From Spisula solida (Eukaryota; Mollusca; Bivalvia; Venerida; Mactridae): a DNA stretch of 64,000 bases. A program made the translations under genes and the position numbers. The stretch's first letter is position 1; each line of letters opens with the position of its first letter. The stretch is taken from NCBI GenBank assembly GCA_947247005.1, contig OX365956.1, positions 15,892,089 to 15,956,088 on the forward strand. The letters are read 5' to 3'. Positions 48,634-60,457 of the stretch are shown here, piece by piece. The notes below the pieces were generated by a model, which saw nothing but the letters and a program-made list of their open reading frames with translations, ran no database searches and was not told where the DNA came from.

Positions 48634-48850
48634 ATATCGCTGGCTTAGAATGATAAGACTCATGCATATTTAAAATCTCAAGGCGCTTCTTGTTAACCTA
48701 TTTTCATGAAAATGAACTGATCATGCGGACCAAACCGAAGTTAAATGGCTTGTTTTTCCATAAGTAAAGAGTATGTTTTAGACAGTTTTTTCTTCTTTTC
48801 TCAAAATATTGATTTTGTACTTACGACCTTTCAATTCTAAACCAGCGATG
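48634..48850 (-). mobile_element. ATATCGCTGGCTTAG MITE copy
   Basis: The inverted ends are ATATCGCTGGCTTAGAATGA and TTCTAAACCAGCGATGTAT. The interior contains TTTTCTCAAAATATTGATTT and TGTACTTACGACCTTTCAA, the reverse of the orientation at 2648. Both termini are preserved. Confidence 0.75.
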
Positions 48851-50800
48851 TATTGCCGAGATTTTGTTGTTTCTATTGTGCAGAAAAGTTGTGGTGGTGC
48901 AATGACCGAGACAATCTCCATTTAAGATGTTATGCACATCTGAACATTTTTGTTTGTATTCATTAAATCCCGTTAGATCACATTCGCTTAAACTTTCGTG
49001 TTTAGAACGATTGTAATGAAGATGGAACTGAAAATATTTCTTTTTTTTTGGAGTTTTGTTAATTTTATTTTAATAGCTCATAAAAATAAATTACAGACAA
49101 GCTATATGGGCTTATGCAACGACCATCTTAACATTTGGTAATTGAACTACTTTGACATAAACAGTATAATATGCTGAAAAGAGAGAACAATAAACAAGAG
49201 GAGATAGTCAATTAAAACAAATGAACTTATATAGTAATGGTTGTTTCACATAATTATTATAAATGTATCTGTAATTGTTATAATTGTAATTTTCAAGTGT
49301 TTGAAGGAATATATCTTATATCATATATCTTATATCATATAGAATACATGTACAGTACGCAGTCACATATTTCTATGTCTCATAATTACGTAACAAGGGA
49401 ACGTATATCTTAATTGACGTCATGTACAAATCGACAGACTAAATTAACTGGTATAATTATAACTTCTTAAATTATGTCATTCATGTTTATATGTCTTTAT
49501 TGACGTATAAATCGATTAATTAGGTCAGTCAATTCTTTCAGGGGTGTCAATATTCCTGATTTATCAAGAATTCTGGATTTGTCTGTTCCTACAGAAGCTA
49601 TGATACATGTATCTGACAAAAATAAAAGTTATTCGTGAAAATATCTCAAGAAATGACAATTATGGTCAATTATATTATCTGATCTGTAGGATGTTCATAA
49701 ATCAAGGTTTTAAAAACTGAGTTATATATGGATACAATGAGGTTGAAGACCTCTATTTTGGCATAAATAGCCGGCCCCATATAATAGTCTGGACTTTTAA
49801 TTTGGCTCTGTTGACAGTCCTGCAATGTTTACATAAAACTGTGTACATAAACATGACAATATCTCTTCTTAATGTCATATTTTAATAGATATTATTTATA
49901 TTATAGGTATTTTGTTAACTTTGGTAATCCAAACACGGACTCGTCTTCTGAAAAGGTGAGGCATCCATTATGATGGGTATCTATCACAACCGTAAAAATC
50001 AATGTGGTTGTCTAGAATTTACCTCTAATGGGATTAGTCCACAGTACAACAACATGCATAACCTAGAAATTTACTAGGTATTAGTGTTCACTGCCCTTTT
50101 CTCCAATCTAAATATTTTAAACAATAGAAGTACAATGTTATGATATAATTGTCATGTTTGTAAACAAGTGGCAGATCTGATTAAATGAAATGAACGATAC
50201 GTCTCATACGAAACAACAAAAACAAACAAGACAAATGATAAGGCTTATATCTTAATGAACATAATCATTCGTAAGTTGTTTGTTTTAACAGCACGACATA
50301 TCACGATATCTAGGGACATGCTATGTGTACTTGTACTTTATGTAATACTGTGCATCAAGTGGTATAGTATTAAAACAGAACGAGGGTTATTCAACTGTTA
50401 TATCATAAACAAATTAACATACTATTAGCTGCATTAAGCCTAGGTCCCACTGAACATGTTTTGCCTCGACGACGTACTCCCGATGGAAATTAATGGGCTA
50501 TCAGGATATCGGGAACAGGTTCCTCGTGGTCTAGGGGAAGCTTCGGGGAAGTCAGGAGCTGTAAAAGCTGAATCGTGCACTTCACTGACAACGCAAAAGT
50601 GTTCAACGTACTATTTTGCTGGTTTTTAATAAAAGTGTTCCGGTCAGGTGTCCGGTATTTCATGAATATACATGTATGTTACTAGAATGACATAAAGTTT
50701 ATATTTATATTAACAAAATGCATGGGAAAAACGCATGGTACAAAGGCATGGTTTACGGTTCCGGTGCAGAAACAATGTCATATTTTTTATAAAAAAAATA
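48851..50800. other. Intergenic, nothing recognised
   Basis: About 1.9 kb of AT-rich sequence with a small TATCTTATATCATATA repeat near 49312-49340. No coding or structural element supported. Confidence 0.45.
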
Positions 50801-50802
50801 TT

Positions 50803-50900
50803 AAATCGGACACTCAACTTAACCAACCACAGAAAACATACAAACATAGATGGCCGAATGCCCAACACTCAACCGAACGAAAACATGAGCCGTCCGATTT
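50803..50900 (+). repeat. Dispersed repeat, CAGCCGAGCACAG family
   Basis: TCGGACACTCAACTTAACCA, then CCACAGAAAACATACAAACA and CGAATGCCCAACACTCAACC. The 74-codon frame crossing it (50722-50946) is incidental. Confidence 0.7.
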
Positions 50901-50945
50901 AAGTCCCAGCTATCAAAATGATGAATTAAACTGGTTTAAGTTATA

Positions 50946-51046
50946 GTTAGAACATATTAAGTAAATTTTAATGATTAAAAAGGCCAGAGCGAGCGAAGCG
51001 AAGCGAGGCCTTTTTAGTCATTAAAATTTACTTAATATGTTCTAAC
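50946..51046. mobile_element. 101 bp hairpin with GCGAGCGAAGCGAAGCGAGG loop
   Basis: GTTAGAACATATTAAGTAAA, then TTTTAATGATTAAAAAGGCC, is almost exactly mirrored by GGCCTTTTTAGTCATTAAAA, then TTTACTTAATATGTTCTAAC. The 20-base loop is GC-rich and itself repetitive. It is probably the end of, or all of, a MITE. AATTTTAATGATTAAA also recurs at 51128-51143. Confidence 0.8.
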
Positions 51047-51412
51047 TAACTTAGAATATAACATTCTGCATTCTGATTGGCCGATAGAAATTAGCGCCAA
51101 CGCATGACGTCAAGTCTGTTAAGAGAAAATTTTAATGATTAAATTTTCATTTAACCGCGAAAATGCGGCGTTTTCATTGGCTCATAATGTAGGTTATATT
51201 CTAAGCAATCAAAAAGCTGAATTACCTAGTTTCAACAGTAAAACGTTAAATATGACGTTAGAATTAATACCGGAGAACATTGTCATCATGTCGTATGTAA
51301 AAAACTACCAATCTAATATGCCGAACACGTTTTATATGAGGTGGCGAATCTTACTTGATTGAATTTTGATTTGTTTGGCAATGTACGGAACAAGAAGATA
51401 ATAATAATATAT

Positions 51413-51620
51413 AATCGGACAGGGAAGGCAGCACACAACTTAAACTGCCGAGCACACGGCACAATCCCTGACACATAACTAACCAAGAAAACAAACTTTA
51501 CGGCTGAAAGCCTAAGTCCGGGCTGTCTTAAGGCTGAACTACCTTGTTACAGTTACAAAGAGTTTGAATGGCCTTGTTTAAGCTATAAAAACCTCATTGT
51601 CCCAGTTTCAAAACGTATAT
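51413..51620 (+). repeat. CAGCCGAGCACAG repeat plus degenerate minisatellite
   Basis: The core (CGGACAGGGAAGGCAGCACA, then CTGCCGAGCACACGGCACAA) is followed by repeats of the form GGCTGAA-T-CCTTGTT-CAG-T. This links the family core to the GCTGAATGCCC minisatellite seen at 12161-12460. Confidence 0.65.
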
Positions 51621-51814
51621 AAGTATAAAGAATGACAGTATAAACACAGTTTAAACACGATTGTTTTAATGAATCGATTCAAGTGCTTTTCATGACGCGG
51701 AGGTGATATTCTGTTTCACCACAATCAAGCCTCTAGTTTAATTGCTTAAATCAACTTTTAAGTCCTGAATAACTGAAAAGTTAAACATGTAACGCCTTCA
51801 AAAAGATTATATTA

Positions 51815-52160
51815 AGTCAGATAGGGAAGGCAGCACTCAAATTATCCAGCCGACCACAGTAAACATTAAAACACACAAAGCACAATGCCCAACTGAACCA
51901 ACCGAGCACAGGAAACATAAAACACATACAGACACAGTGCCCAACTAAACCAGCGCAGATCCACCCAAGTCCAAGCTATCGAAAAGTATCATAAATTATA
52001 ACTAGCTGAATGACCCAGTTTCCACAGCAAAATGACTACAATGCCTAGTTTTAGCTGTAAGAAATCTTAAAACGAAGAAGTGCCCAACACACTTCCGACC
52101 AAGAAAATTAAACACCCCTTGCCCCGCTGTTTAAAAGCTGAATAGAAAAGATTCAAACCT
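51815..52160 (+). repeat. CAGCCGAGCACAG repeat (doubled core) plus minisatellite
   Basis: Two successive cores: CCAGCCGACCACAGTAAACA at about 51846 and CCAACCGAGCACAGGAAACA at about 51897. They are followed by GCTGAATGACCCAGTTTCCA-type units to about 52160. The copy suggests internal duplication of the family. Confidence 0.7.
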
Positions 52161-55100
52161 GATGTACAATGCCGCCTCTATGATAAACCTTGCATCTAGA
52201 GTACTAGTATTCTCTAACATCGTCTGGAAAACAAAAGTGAAAAATTATATCATGACAGTCCGTAAAATGCTCTTATACCCCCATCACACTAAACTCGTTC
52301 TCATCAACCTTTTTAAACCTTTCCTGAACCAGTATCCCAATACGTACTAACTTACCCTTCCACAGGTGGAGGAATATCAACATCTTAAGCGGAATTTAAA
52401 TATCTTAATATCTTTTATATATTGATATACGTGAATTTATCATCAGTGCCAACCATAACACGGGAATAAATATTAAGTTCAATCTTTATTAATGTATCGC
52501 GTAGTGAACTTTCTTGAAATTAATATTTCTCTTTTTATTAATCACTAAGGAGAACTTATATAAATGACTTTCCTTCCGTGCATTTTTAAACGATTATTAA
52601 TACATCAGTAACTTGATAATGTAAACAATATTTCCAAATAGGTATTCATTAAATACCAATGCTTTAGCGTGATAGATTGAGAAATACGAGTCGTATACAA
52701 AATGTTGAAATGTCAATTATTATCGTGAATATCGCGTACGTTGATAATAATTGCGCACGTGCGCGTGATACTTTTATTTCCTAACTGTGAACGCAGACAA
52801 GATCGTAAATTTGTAGAACAAAAGCCAATGTTAAACTCGACTATTCAGGTCAATCACCTGGTAACATAAACAGTGCACTTTATCTTATTAATGTCTTATT
52901 TTAGAAGATATAATATGTATGAGTATGTAGTTAAGTGAATAAGGTATTCGTTTTCACTACCCTTTGCTTCAACTAAAGTGTTTAAAACAATATAATTACA
53001 GTGTTATGATATTGCAATGTTTGTATACAAGTGACAGACCTAAATAAATGGACTGTACGAGGGGTTACAAATTGGCACGCACTGTGGGTTGTTGAAGGAA
53101 CATGGATGATATATAAATGATGATTGGCAAAAACTTGTCAAAATCATGAAAAGTGATGTGTATTGGATCCGAATTATTTGAAGAGTTACTTATAACACAG
53201 TATTTTGAAATTATATCAATAATATAATTAATTAATATATAGAGAAATGTTGAATGGGTCAACTACTATGATATTTTATTGATAGAACATGAAAAGCATG
53301 TGCTTAAAATTGTTCAAATCTAATTTAAGACATTAAAGGTGCTGCCTCACAGACTGGGCTAAAAATTGTGTATATCGTGATTTTCCAATCTAACCAAGTA
53401 TTTATGTAATAGAAAGCCGCTGACGGTTGCTTTGTGAAAGATTTGGTGCAAAAAAGCAATTTTATCCACTCTCGATGTCGCCCACTAAGTAGTTTTTTCT
53501 TGAAAAAAAGCACTAAGTTTCCTTCCAACATGCTTTGTGAATTATATCAGTCACTCATGATCGAACTGTAACATCAACAAACTACAGCGTAAACATCAGT
53601 AAGGTATTTGGTTCGTTTTTTAATTCGTTTTCATCAAAAAGCGAACAAATTTCAGGCAATTTAAGTAATAGTAGTGTTAATTCTATAGGGTATTAATACC
53701 CTTTAGAATGTTTGATGTAAAAATACTAGATAACTACAAAATGCCGAAGTTTCTCAAGTTATTTTATACGTCAGTGTGGTTGTTTATGGGATGTACAGGC
53801 AACTATACCAAAATTACGCGAATATTTGACAATTTTATTTTTGCAATATACCAATATGTGAGACAGTCCCCTTAATGCAATGTTATGAAACAGTACCAAG
53901 AGCATGTGTTTGCAGTACAGACTTTGCTAAATGTCAGACACCAAATATTTTGTGCGCCGTAATGTCCTCCTAACACTCTTAAATACTCTATTATTGTAAT
54001 TTCCATTTTAAGTCTCTCCAATGGTACTTGTATTTAGCTATAAGTATGTAGCTAAGTCACCATTAAGTTACAATATTCTATCGCTAGACAGCTAGGATTG
54101 AAACTCTATAATATACATTGAACATGTTCCAAGCAAAACAGATTATAGTATCAATCTAAAACCACTATATGCAAGTACGATGACCTTGACATCAGAAGCT
54201 ATGACGTCGATTTATTGTAGTACATTCAAATTAGTTACTGCCTTCGTCTAATAAACAACTTCCGTACGAGAAGTAATTCAATCGTAATGTCATGTCCAAT
54301 ACTGTCCGCATCAGTTTCGTGTTGACATGTAAATGTCGGTTAATTACTAACTCCCAGAGTATATCTTAAGTACAACCTTCCTGTCAAGTTACTCTTTATG
54401 TATTATCTCAATTTCTATCTGGACGTTGTTATACATGTATGTACTAACGCCATATATGGTAACTTCGTACAAATTACGTAATTGTTTGTTATACAGTATA
54501 AATTAGTAGTCTTCGGTTTCAAATACACAACAAACCACGATAAAGGACCATAGACAAAGACAATAACAGCTTACAGGAAAACAACTGAACATCTACACGA
54601 CAACCTACTCCGACAGCTGACTACACTAAACAGTCAAACAAAGAGCCAGCAGACAATGACTGGATACGGACCAAATTCCCACTGGAAATAATCCACTGCT
54701 CATTTTTATCAATGTGGAAGAAATCTGCATCATGGATTTGTTCAAGGTTGACAAAATCTCCATCAATTATTTTTGCTATATTCTGTATACAATTATTTAT
54801 CTTCATATTTACATATTATTCATAAAACGAAGACACTATAAGGTTGGGTTTTTTTGTAAAATATGTACTTAGTAAAATGACGAAGAAAGAACTTTGCAAA
54901 TACGCAGTGGGAATGTTGTCCACCCAACTATTTTGTCCACCTTGACAAACATGTTCAGTAGGGATTATGTCCAGTGGGGATTTTTCCTACACTCGACAAG
55001 AACAGATCACAAGTTGTGTGCTCACTACCTAATTCAATACAGCCATGTCATTAGTTGCACTCACTTTAGCAGGAACAGGAAAAAATACTTTGTATTGTTT

Positions 55101-55634
55101 TTATTTAATATTTTTAAGACATAAAACATGTGCCATATAATTGCAATTCAAATACAAGCTGTATGTGCGTACAAACGTTCCTGTTTTTCTATGCAAAACG
55201 ATTGTGGTCGTACATTTGTCTATTTTTCATTAAGTGTAAATAATTGTATAAAATGGTATTATATAAAGTATAATATTAATCGTTATTCTTTTTAACAAGA
55301 TATATGATTCTTTTATAATTAAACCTGATATGAAAAGGAATACAGCCTAGTAAAATGCACCCGGTAGCATATGAAATTTCTTCAAGCGAACAATGACATA
55401 CATAGGGTAATGGACACTAAGTACCGTAAGAATCGTTTAAAACGTTCGCGTCTTGTTCTAATTATTTTCTAAGATCCCCATGCATTATTTTTTAATTAAA
55501 CAAGATATCAAATTCATTACTTAATAACTTATGCATAAATAGTACATATAATAGAAACTGATTAATAGTTTATAAGCCTCCTTGATGCAAAGAATGAGGC
55601 CAACACACTGACTTAAGGAAATAGAAAAAAACAT
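52161..55634. other. Intergenic, nothing firmly recognised
   Basis: About 3.5 kb of AT-rich DNA. TACGAGGGGTTACAAATTGG at 53056 resembles the mariner-like ends at 33597, but no matching second end was found. Short open frames (53065-53262, 53325-53531, 54621-54806, 54894-55124) give no recognisable protein. Confidence 0.4.
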
Positions 55635-55770
55635 GCCGATCATAGCAATTATTTGCCAGTCAGCTTTATGCTGACATATGGCAGGCATACATGTGTGCCC
55701 CCATCCGGATTGGAACCAGGGTCACCAGATTAGATGGAAAGCTCGCTAACCATTGAGCTACGGAGGCCAC
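55635..55770 (-). mobile_element. tRNA-derived SINE, copy 3
   Basis: In reverse complement: GTGGCCTCCGTAGCTCAATG (A box), TGGTTCCAATCCGG (B box) and the tail GCAAATAATTGCTATGATCG. The opposite orientation and tail variants relative to copy 4, one kilobase away, argue for separate insertions. Confidence 0.85.
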
Positions 55771-56044
55771 ATCATATAAATAACACATTTCATTGACATG
55801 CATGCAACAAGAAAATGATTATAAAAACAAGTTCATTATGTATATAAAAGTCCAAGAAATTTACTTACATATGTTGTAATTTTACTAGCGAGTATTCGTA
55901 GACTTCTTAAAAATGGACGAAAGTAAGATATTTGATTATTAAACGGTTAACAGTATGTGCAAGTTAATGGTGTTCTCTTTTGAAAGCCCCAAGCTTTTCA
56001 CCAACAGAAATCGTTATGAACTTGACATTTACAAGTTCAATGGC

Positions 56045-56375
56045 ACAAGGGGTTATCATGAATTAACCAGACGTTGCTGTAAAGCATAAAATATATAACA
56101 CAGCACCGTTTACAATGTCCGCTCGAAATTTCCTGAAAATTCCATGACGTTTTCTAAAAAAACAATGAACATATGCACTGTTTTGCACAGTAGGTGAACG
56201 CTGAGCGGGGCCACATAAAATTAAGTCATGTGACGTCGTTTGCAAAATATGAATGCTTCACAATAAAAAAAGTCAATTTGGATACCAACAAATTTCAAAT
56301 ACCTAAATATTTATAGGAAATGGCATAACAAACATCTCTTCATACCAAATGTCAAGTTTTTCAGACAATATCGTA
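56045..56375 (+). repeat. Dispersed repeat with mariner-like terminus, third copy
   Basis: Shares GTAGGTGAACGCTGAGCGGG, the AAGCATAAAATA block and AATACC-AAATGTCAAG with 1757-2095. The left end is degraded (CAAGGGGTTATCATGAATTA). Confidence 0.6.
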
Positions 56376-56695
56376 CGTGCAATTTCACACCTCACACTTC
56401 TCAGGTCACGTATGTTCCTGGTGTTCAATGCCTGTAGTTCGAATGGTTTCTCACAGACTCGATCAACTTGAAACTGTAAAGGTATTTATTTGGTTAAACA
56501 CCTATATTTACTTATCACATAGTCAATGACATAGTACTATACTTATAAAATAATACATGTATAAAACACATGGCAGAATGATTAACAAACGTTGAATGAA
56601 ATAATAATTACTAACGTCATTATGAAATATTGATTACAACAATCACAGTTATGCATATACATAATTTTATTTTATATCGTATTAAAATGGATTCA

Positions 56696-56829
56696 GTGGC
56701 CTCTGTAGCTCAGTGGTTAGCGCTTGCCGTCTAATCTGACGACCCGGGTTCAAATCCGGGTGGGGTCACACATATGTACCTGCCATATTTCAGCATTAAG
56801 CTGACTGGCAAATAAAGGCTATGCTCGGC
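56696..56829 (+). mobile_element. tRNA-derived SINE, copy 4 (best preserved)
   Basis: The head GTGGCCTCTGTAGCTCAGTG has an intact A box; GGGTTCAAATCCGGGT is an intact B box. They are followed by the family body CATATTTCAGCATTAAGCTG and the tail CAAATAAAGGCTATGCTCGG. The head resembles a tRNA, but acceptor and anticodon stems pair poorly, so it is a SINE rather than a tRNA gene. Intact pol III boxes make it the best candidate for an active or recent member. Confidence 0.85.
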
Positions 56830-57512
56830 ATTTTTTATTTAAAGTTTAAAACACTGTACATACGATTGGTGATCCAGAAATACGCCGACACAGACGAAAG
56901 AAGTGTTAGGGTAATAAAGCAATGGTGCAGACGAGGATCCGATTTGAATGTTTTGTGGTACATTGTTTGTCATGCATTACTATTTTGTAATCCTCAAAAT
57001 GGACTATTTACCATTAACAGAAATTAAAATGATCCGGAATAGGCAACATAAAGCATGCCGTAAGTATAGTGAACTGGAAATTGCCTTTACTAAATGTGAA
57101 AATGTAGACGAAATAAACATCAGACTAATGTATGGTTCTATTTCTACTACAATCAGCATTTACAACCAAACAATTATTTTAAGAAATGCATTAAATTAGT
57201 AGAATGCTTTACGTCTTCCTGTGTTTCTAGTAACGGTCCAGTTTCTTTTTCTAGAAATGAGATTGGCTTCTATACAGTATGCGTCTAGACAAGAAATCTA
57301 GCAGACTTACTGCTCTTCATGAGGATGATTGGCAAATGTAAAATGGGTGTAAAATGAAACCGTACTTTAATGACAACCATAAATCAGTAAAGAGGGCCGT
57401 CGGATGGTTTAATTAGGTGGACGTATATAGCAGAAAAAGATACCTTGGTGTTGATATAATCAAGTGATAGCAGGGTGGTCTGTTCAGTTTATATGTCTGT
57501 GGAATATATATA
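56830..57512. other. Intergenic, nothing recognised
   Basis: Two overlapping short plus-strand open frames (56821-57027 and 56948-57199) with no recognisable domain. Confidence 0.45.
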
Positions 57513-57662
57513 GGATCCGTCATGGGTTGTCTTTGGAGATCAACATTTCTTAAACGAGTCTACAAAAATCAGGTTATTTAGCGAGCCTTTGACGAGTTTT
57601 ATAACTTGTTTTCGTGACGAGTATAAGAAATGTTTATCCCAAAGACAACGAGTAACGGATTC
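57513..57662. mobile_element. 150 bp hairpin MITE
   Basis: GGATCCGTCATGGGTTGTCT, then GGAGATCAACATTTCTTAAA, is mirrored imperfectly by TATAAGAAATGTTTATCCCA, then AAGACAACGAGTAACGGATT. The centre contains AACGAGTC-ACAAAAA and GACGAGTTTTAT, which resembles the hairpin at 44804, so they may belong to one family. Confidence 0.75.
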
Positions 57663-58012
57663 TTTTCATCACATTACCATAGTAACCGAGTAAAAACAAC
57701 GTTAATAAGAACGTATTTAAGCCGGCGACGCATTTGTTATCACATGTGTTAGAGAACATAGTTCCGTCATTTGTTCTCACATGAAATATCACGGCATTTA
57801 TGTGATAAATGGTAACGGTATATCTATCTATGAACGACTATCATAATTGATATCACAATGTTATGCCAACACGAGTTGCTTCCCGTATAGTAGGGTTGTA
57901 TTTCTACGTTTGTAAGTAGAGCGTAAACAGTGTAGTAATATAACATATGACTTTGACAACACTAAAGGTTACAAATCCAAACCGAAAATTGCTACGATTC
58001 GAAAACAAAATA

Positions 58013-58275
58013 GTCTGGTTATGTGTTTGGTGAGACCGGTTATGTGTTTGGTCAGTCTGGTTATGTGTTTGGTCAGACCGGTTATGTGTTTGGTCAGTCT
58101 GGTTATGGGTATGGTTTAGTCTGGGTATGGATATTGTCTTTTTGGTCAGGTTGAGTATGGCTTTGGTAAGATAGAGTAAGGGTTATTGTGAATTAGGGTT
58201 TGGTCATTATGAATTAGGGTTTGGTCTTTCTTAATAAGGGTGGGGTCAGTCTTTGTACAGTTGTGTCAGTACTAG
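58013..58275 (+). repeat. 21 bp tandem repeat decaying downstream
   Basis: The unit (T/A)C(T/C)GGTTATGTGTTTGGTCAG is repeated about five times to 58110, then decays into GGTTTGGTCATTATGAATTA-like repeats. In one frame the clean part reads SGYVFGQTGYVFGQ. The open frame is too short and too degenerate to be called a gene. Confidence 0.85.
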
Positions 58276-60353
58276 TATCTTAGGATGTAGTCTGTTCGGA
58301 TAAGAGTGTGGTGAATGTATGTAAACATTTGATCCGTGTCGTAAGGAGAGTTGTCGTCTGGGAGTACCTTACATAGTGTAGACATTTCAGATCATAAATG
58401 GTTTTAAAAAACCTTTTAGAACTAACTTATAGTCAACTTTCTTAATCTCGAACTCGCTAATATCGAATTTTTGTTTTGTCGATTTTTTAGTCCCGAATTT
58501 GCCCTTTCCTTGTCAATACAAAATGAAATAGTGTCGCTATTGTCGTGGTTTCGTCTCGAAGTGTTAGTTATTTCACAAATGATTCAAGATATTCTGCAAT
58601 TTGTCATATTCAGAATTGGATTTATTTTCTCAAATAGTTGGGGTCGAGGTCTAGTGACTGTTATTTGTAAGTAATGGTTCATTTCTAGAAAATTAAACAT
58701 TACACTTTAATGACGAGTTTTATACGACTTCTATCGTGAGACTCATGTTTCTCGAAATTATCGAGGAATAGTTTCAAACATATATTGAGTCTAAATGTTT
58801 ATTCAACCAGTGACGAAATGACTGGCTTTCTCAAATCGCAGTAAAATAGCAAGATAATATTATCGATCACATCTATAACTGGCTATCTATTTCAGAAAAG
58901 GCGGTGCGGTTATGAAAACAGTATATGTTTGTCCCATACTTTTTGCTGGTGAGTATGCGAAAGGTGTCATCTGAAGGTATTTACTTAAAACTTGAACTAT
59001 TAATTGTACAACTTTGAGTGCGTTGATAGGGTACTATAACCGGGTATAATTGTGTTTTGTAATTAGGTCCCTCTACTTATTCTTAAAATACTGTTTTGTC
59101 GGAAGTTTTTTTCCCTAACACTAGAGCAACCCGGTCTAATTTCGACACCCGGCTATTATCGACACCTTTAAAGTATCAGTTGCAATTACTAATTAAATAT
59201 TAACCAGACCATGAAAATGTCGTTGCTGACGTCATCTATGATGTCATTCGGGAAATCCTGTGAAAATTTGAAATCGAGGTCAAGTAGTTGACGAGAAACT
59301 TAAGAAACTTAAAATGTACGTACATGTAGAGAGCATCGAAAAGAGAATTGACGACCATAACCATATCTGGTACCATTTCAGAATTATCCCCCTTTATACG
59401 ATTTGTTTAATATTTTCTTTCATTTTTCCCATAGCGTACCTATATAATGTTTGATCTATACACACTGTCAGGTGATTAACATGTAACATAAGAAAACGTT
59501 TAGAAATATGAACTGGGAGTTGTGCATTGATCACTCTATCTACTCATGTTACATTCGGTACACTTCCTCGGTATCAGATATTGCTAGTTCTAAGTCAATT
59601 GAAAGTATCTAGGGATTACATTCTCATTATGCAGCAAGTATTGTCAATACATAGCAAGTATTAAGGGACAGTCAGAACGTCGCGTTCACTAGGCAATTAT
59701 ATACTAGTAGCAAGTATTAAACTGTGAGCAGCCGGTTGCGTTCACAAAACAACGCCTCCAGACACCCATCACAGGGCAGAAAAAAGGACAAACCACTCAA
59801 ATTGAGAGTCCCTATGCACACTCACAGCTCTTTTATGCCAATACATTCCCATACTTTTTCTGATGTTTTCAATTCTTTCCACGTCCAACGCTTAATTACA
59901 CAATTCCACTGAGATTGTTCGGTGAAGTTCATGCCTTTAAACATGTTAGTACTAATACAAATGATACGTCTAATACTCCAAGGGCTATTAACGAGAATGC
60001 CGCATGCCGATAGTTTTCTCTCATATTGCACCTTGGGACCATACTAATGAGTAACAGAAGTTTGACACGATGCTAGAACTTAAATCTAAATTACCCTAAT
60101 CATGTTAATATTTTGCTGAACATTTTTGACAAAACATCCACGTATAGAAAATCTAAAAACTCTTATAGTACGGTTAGAACTTCCCCACGGTATACAGTGA
60201 TAAAACGCTTCAAAACAGCTTTTAACAAAGTTAGTGTCGTCTTTTAATCTCATTACGTAAAGAAGTTCAAAATCCCTTGATTTTATCATTTTGTAATCAA
60301 ATGAATACTTGTTTCAGAGGCGTTTGCTCTGATAATAACTTAAGAATTTGTAC
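58276..60353. other. Intergenic, nothing recognised
   Basis: Two kilobases with no recognised gene or repeat. The GTATTA/GCAAGTATTAA words near 59635-59720 are short and irregular. Confidence 0.4.
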
Positions 60354-60457
60354 CTGTGTTTTATCGTAGAATTAAGCACAGTCACGAGTTCGGATGCGTA
60401 GTAATTTAATGTACGCATCCGAACAAATGATTGTGCTTTATTATAGATAAAACACAG
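60354..60457. repeat. 104 nt stem-loop
   Basis: CTGTGTTTTATC pairs with GATAAAACACAG, AAGCACA with TGTGCTT, and TTCGGATGCGTA with TACGCATCCGAA around an 11-base loop. Small internal bulges separate the helices. Size and shape fit either a short MITE or a miRNA precursor; I cannot decide from sequence. Confidence 0.7.

Noticed and set aside
53056..53085. Second mariner-like element starting TACGAGGGG
   Set aside because: No matching inverted end was found within several kilobases, so only a solitary terminus-like string is present.
56700..56771. A functional tRNA gene
   Set aside because: The A and B boxes are good, but the acceptor and anticodon stems pair poorly. The same head with the same tail occurs in three other places, so it is a SINE.
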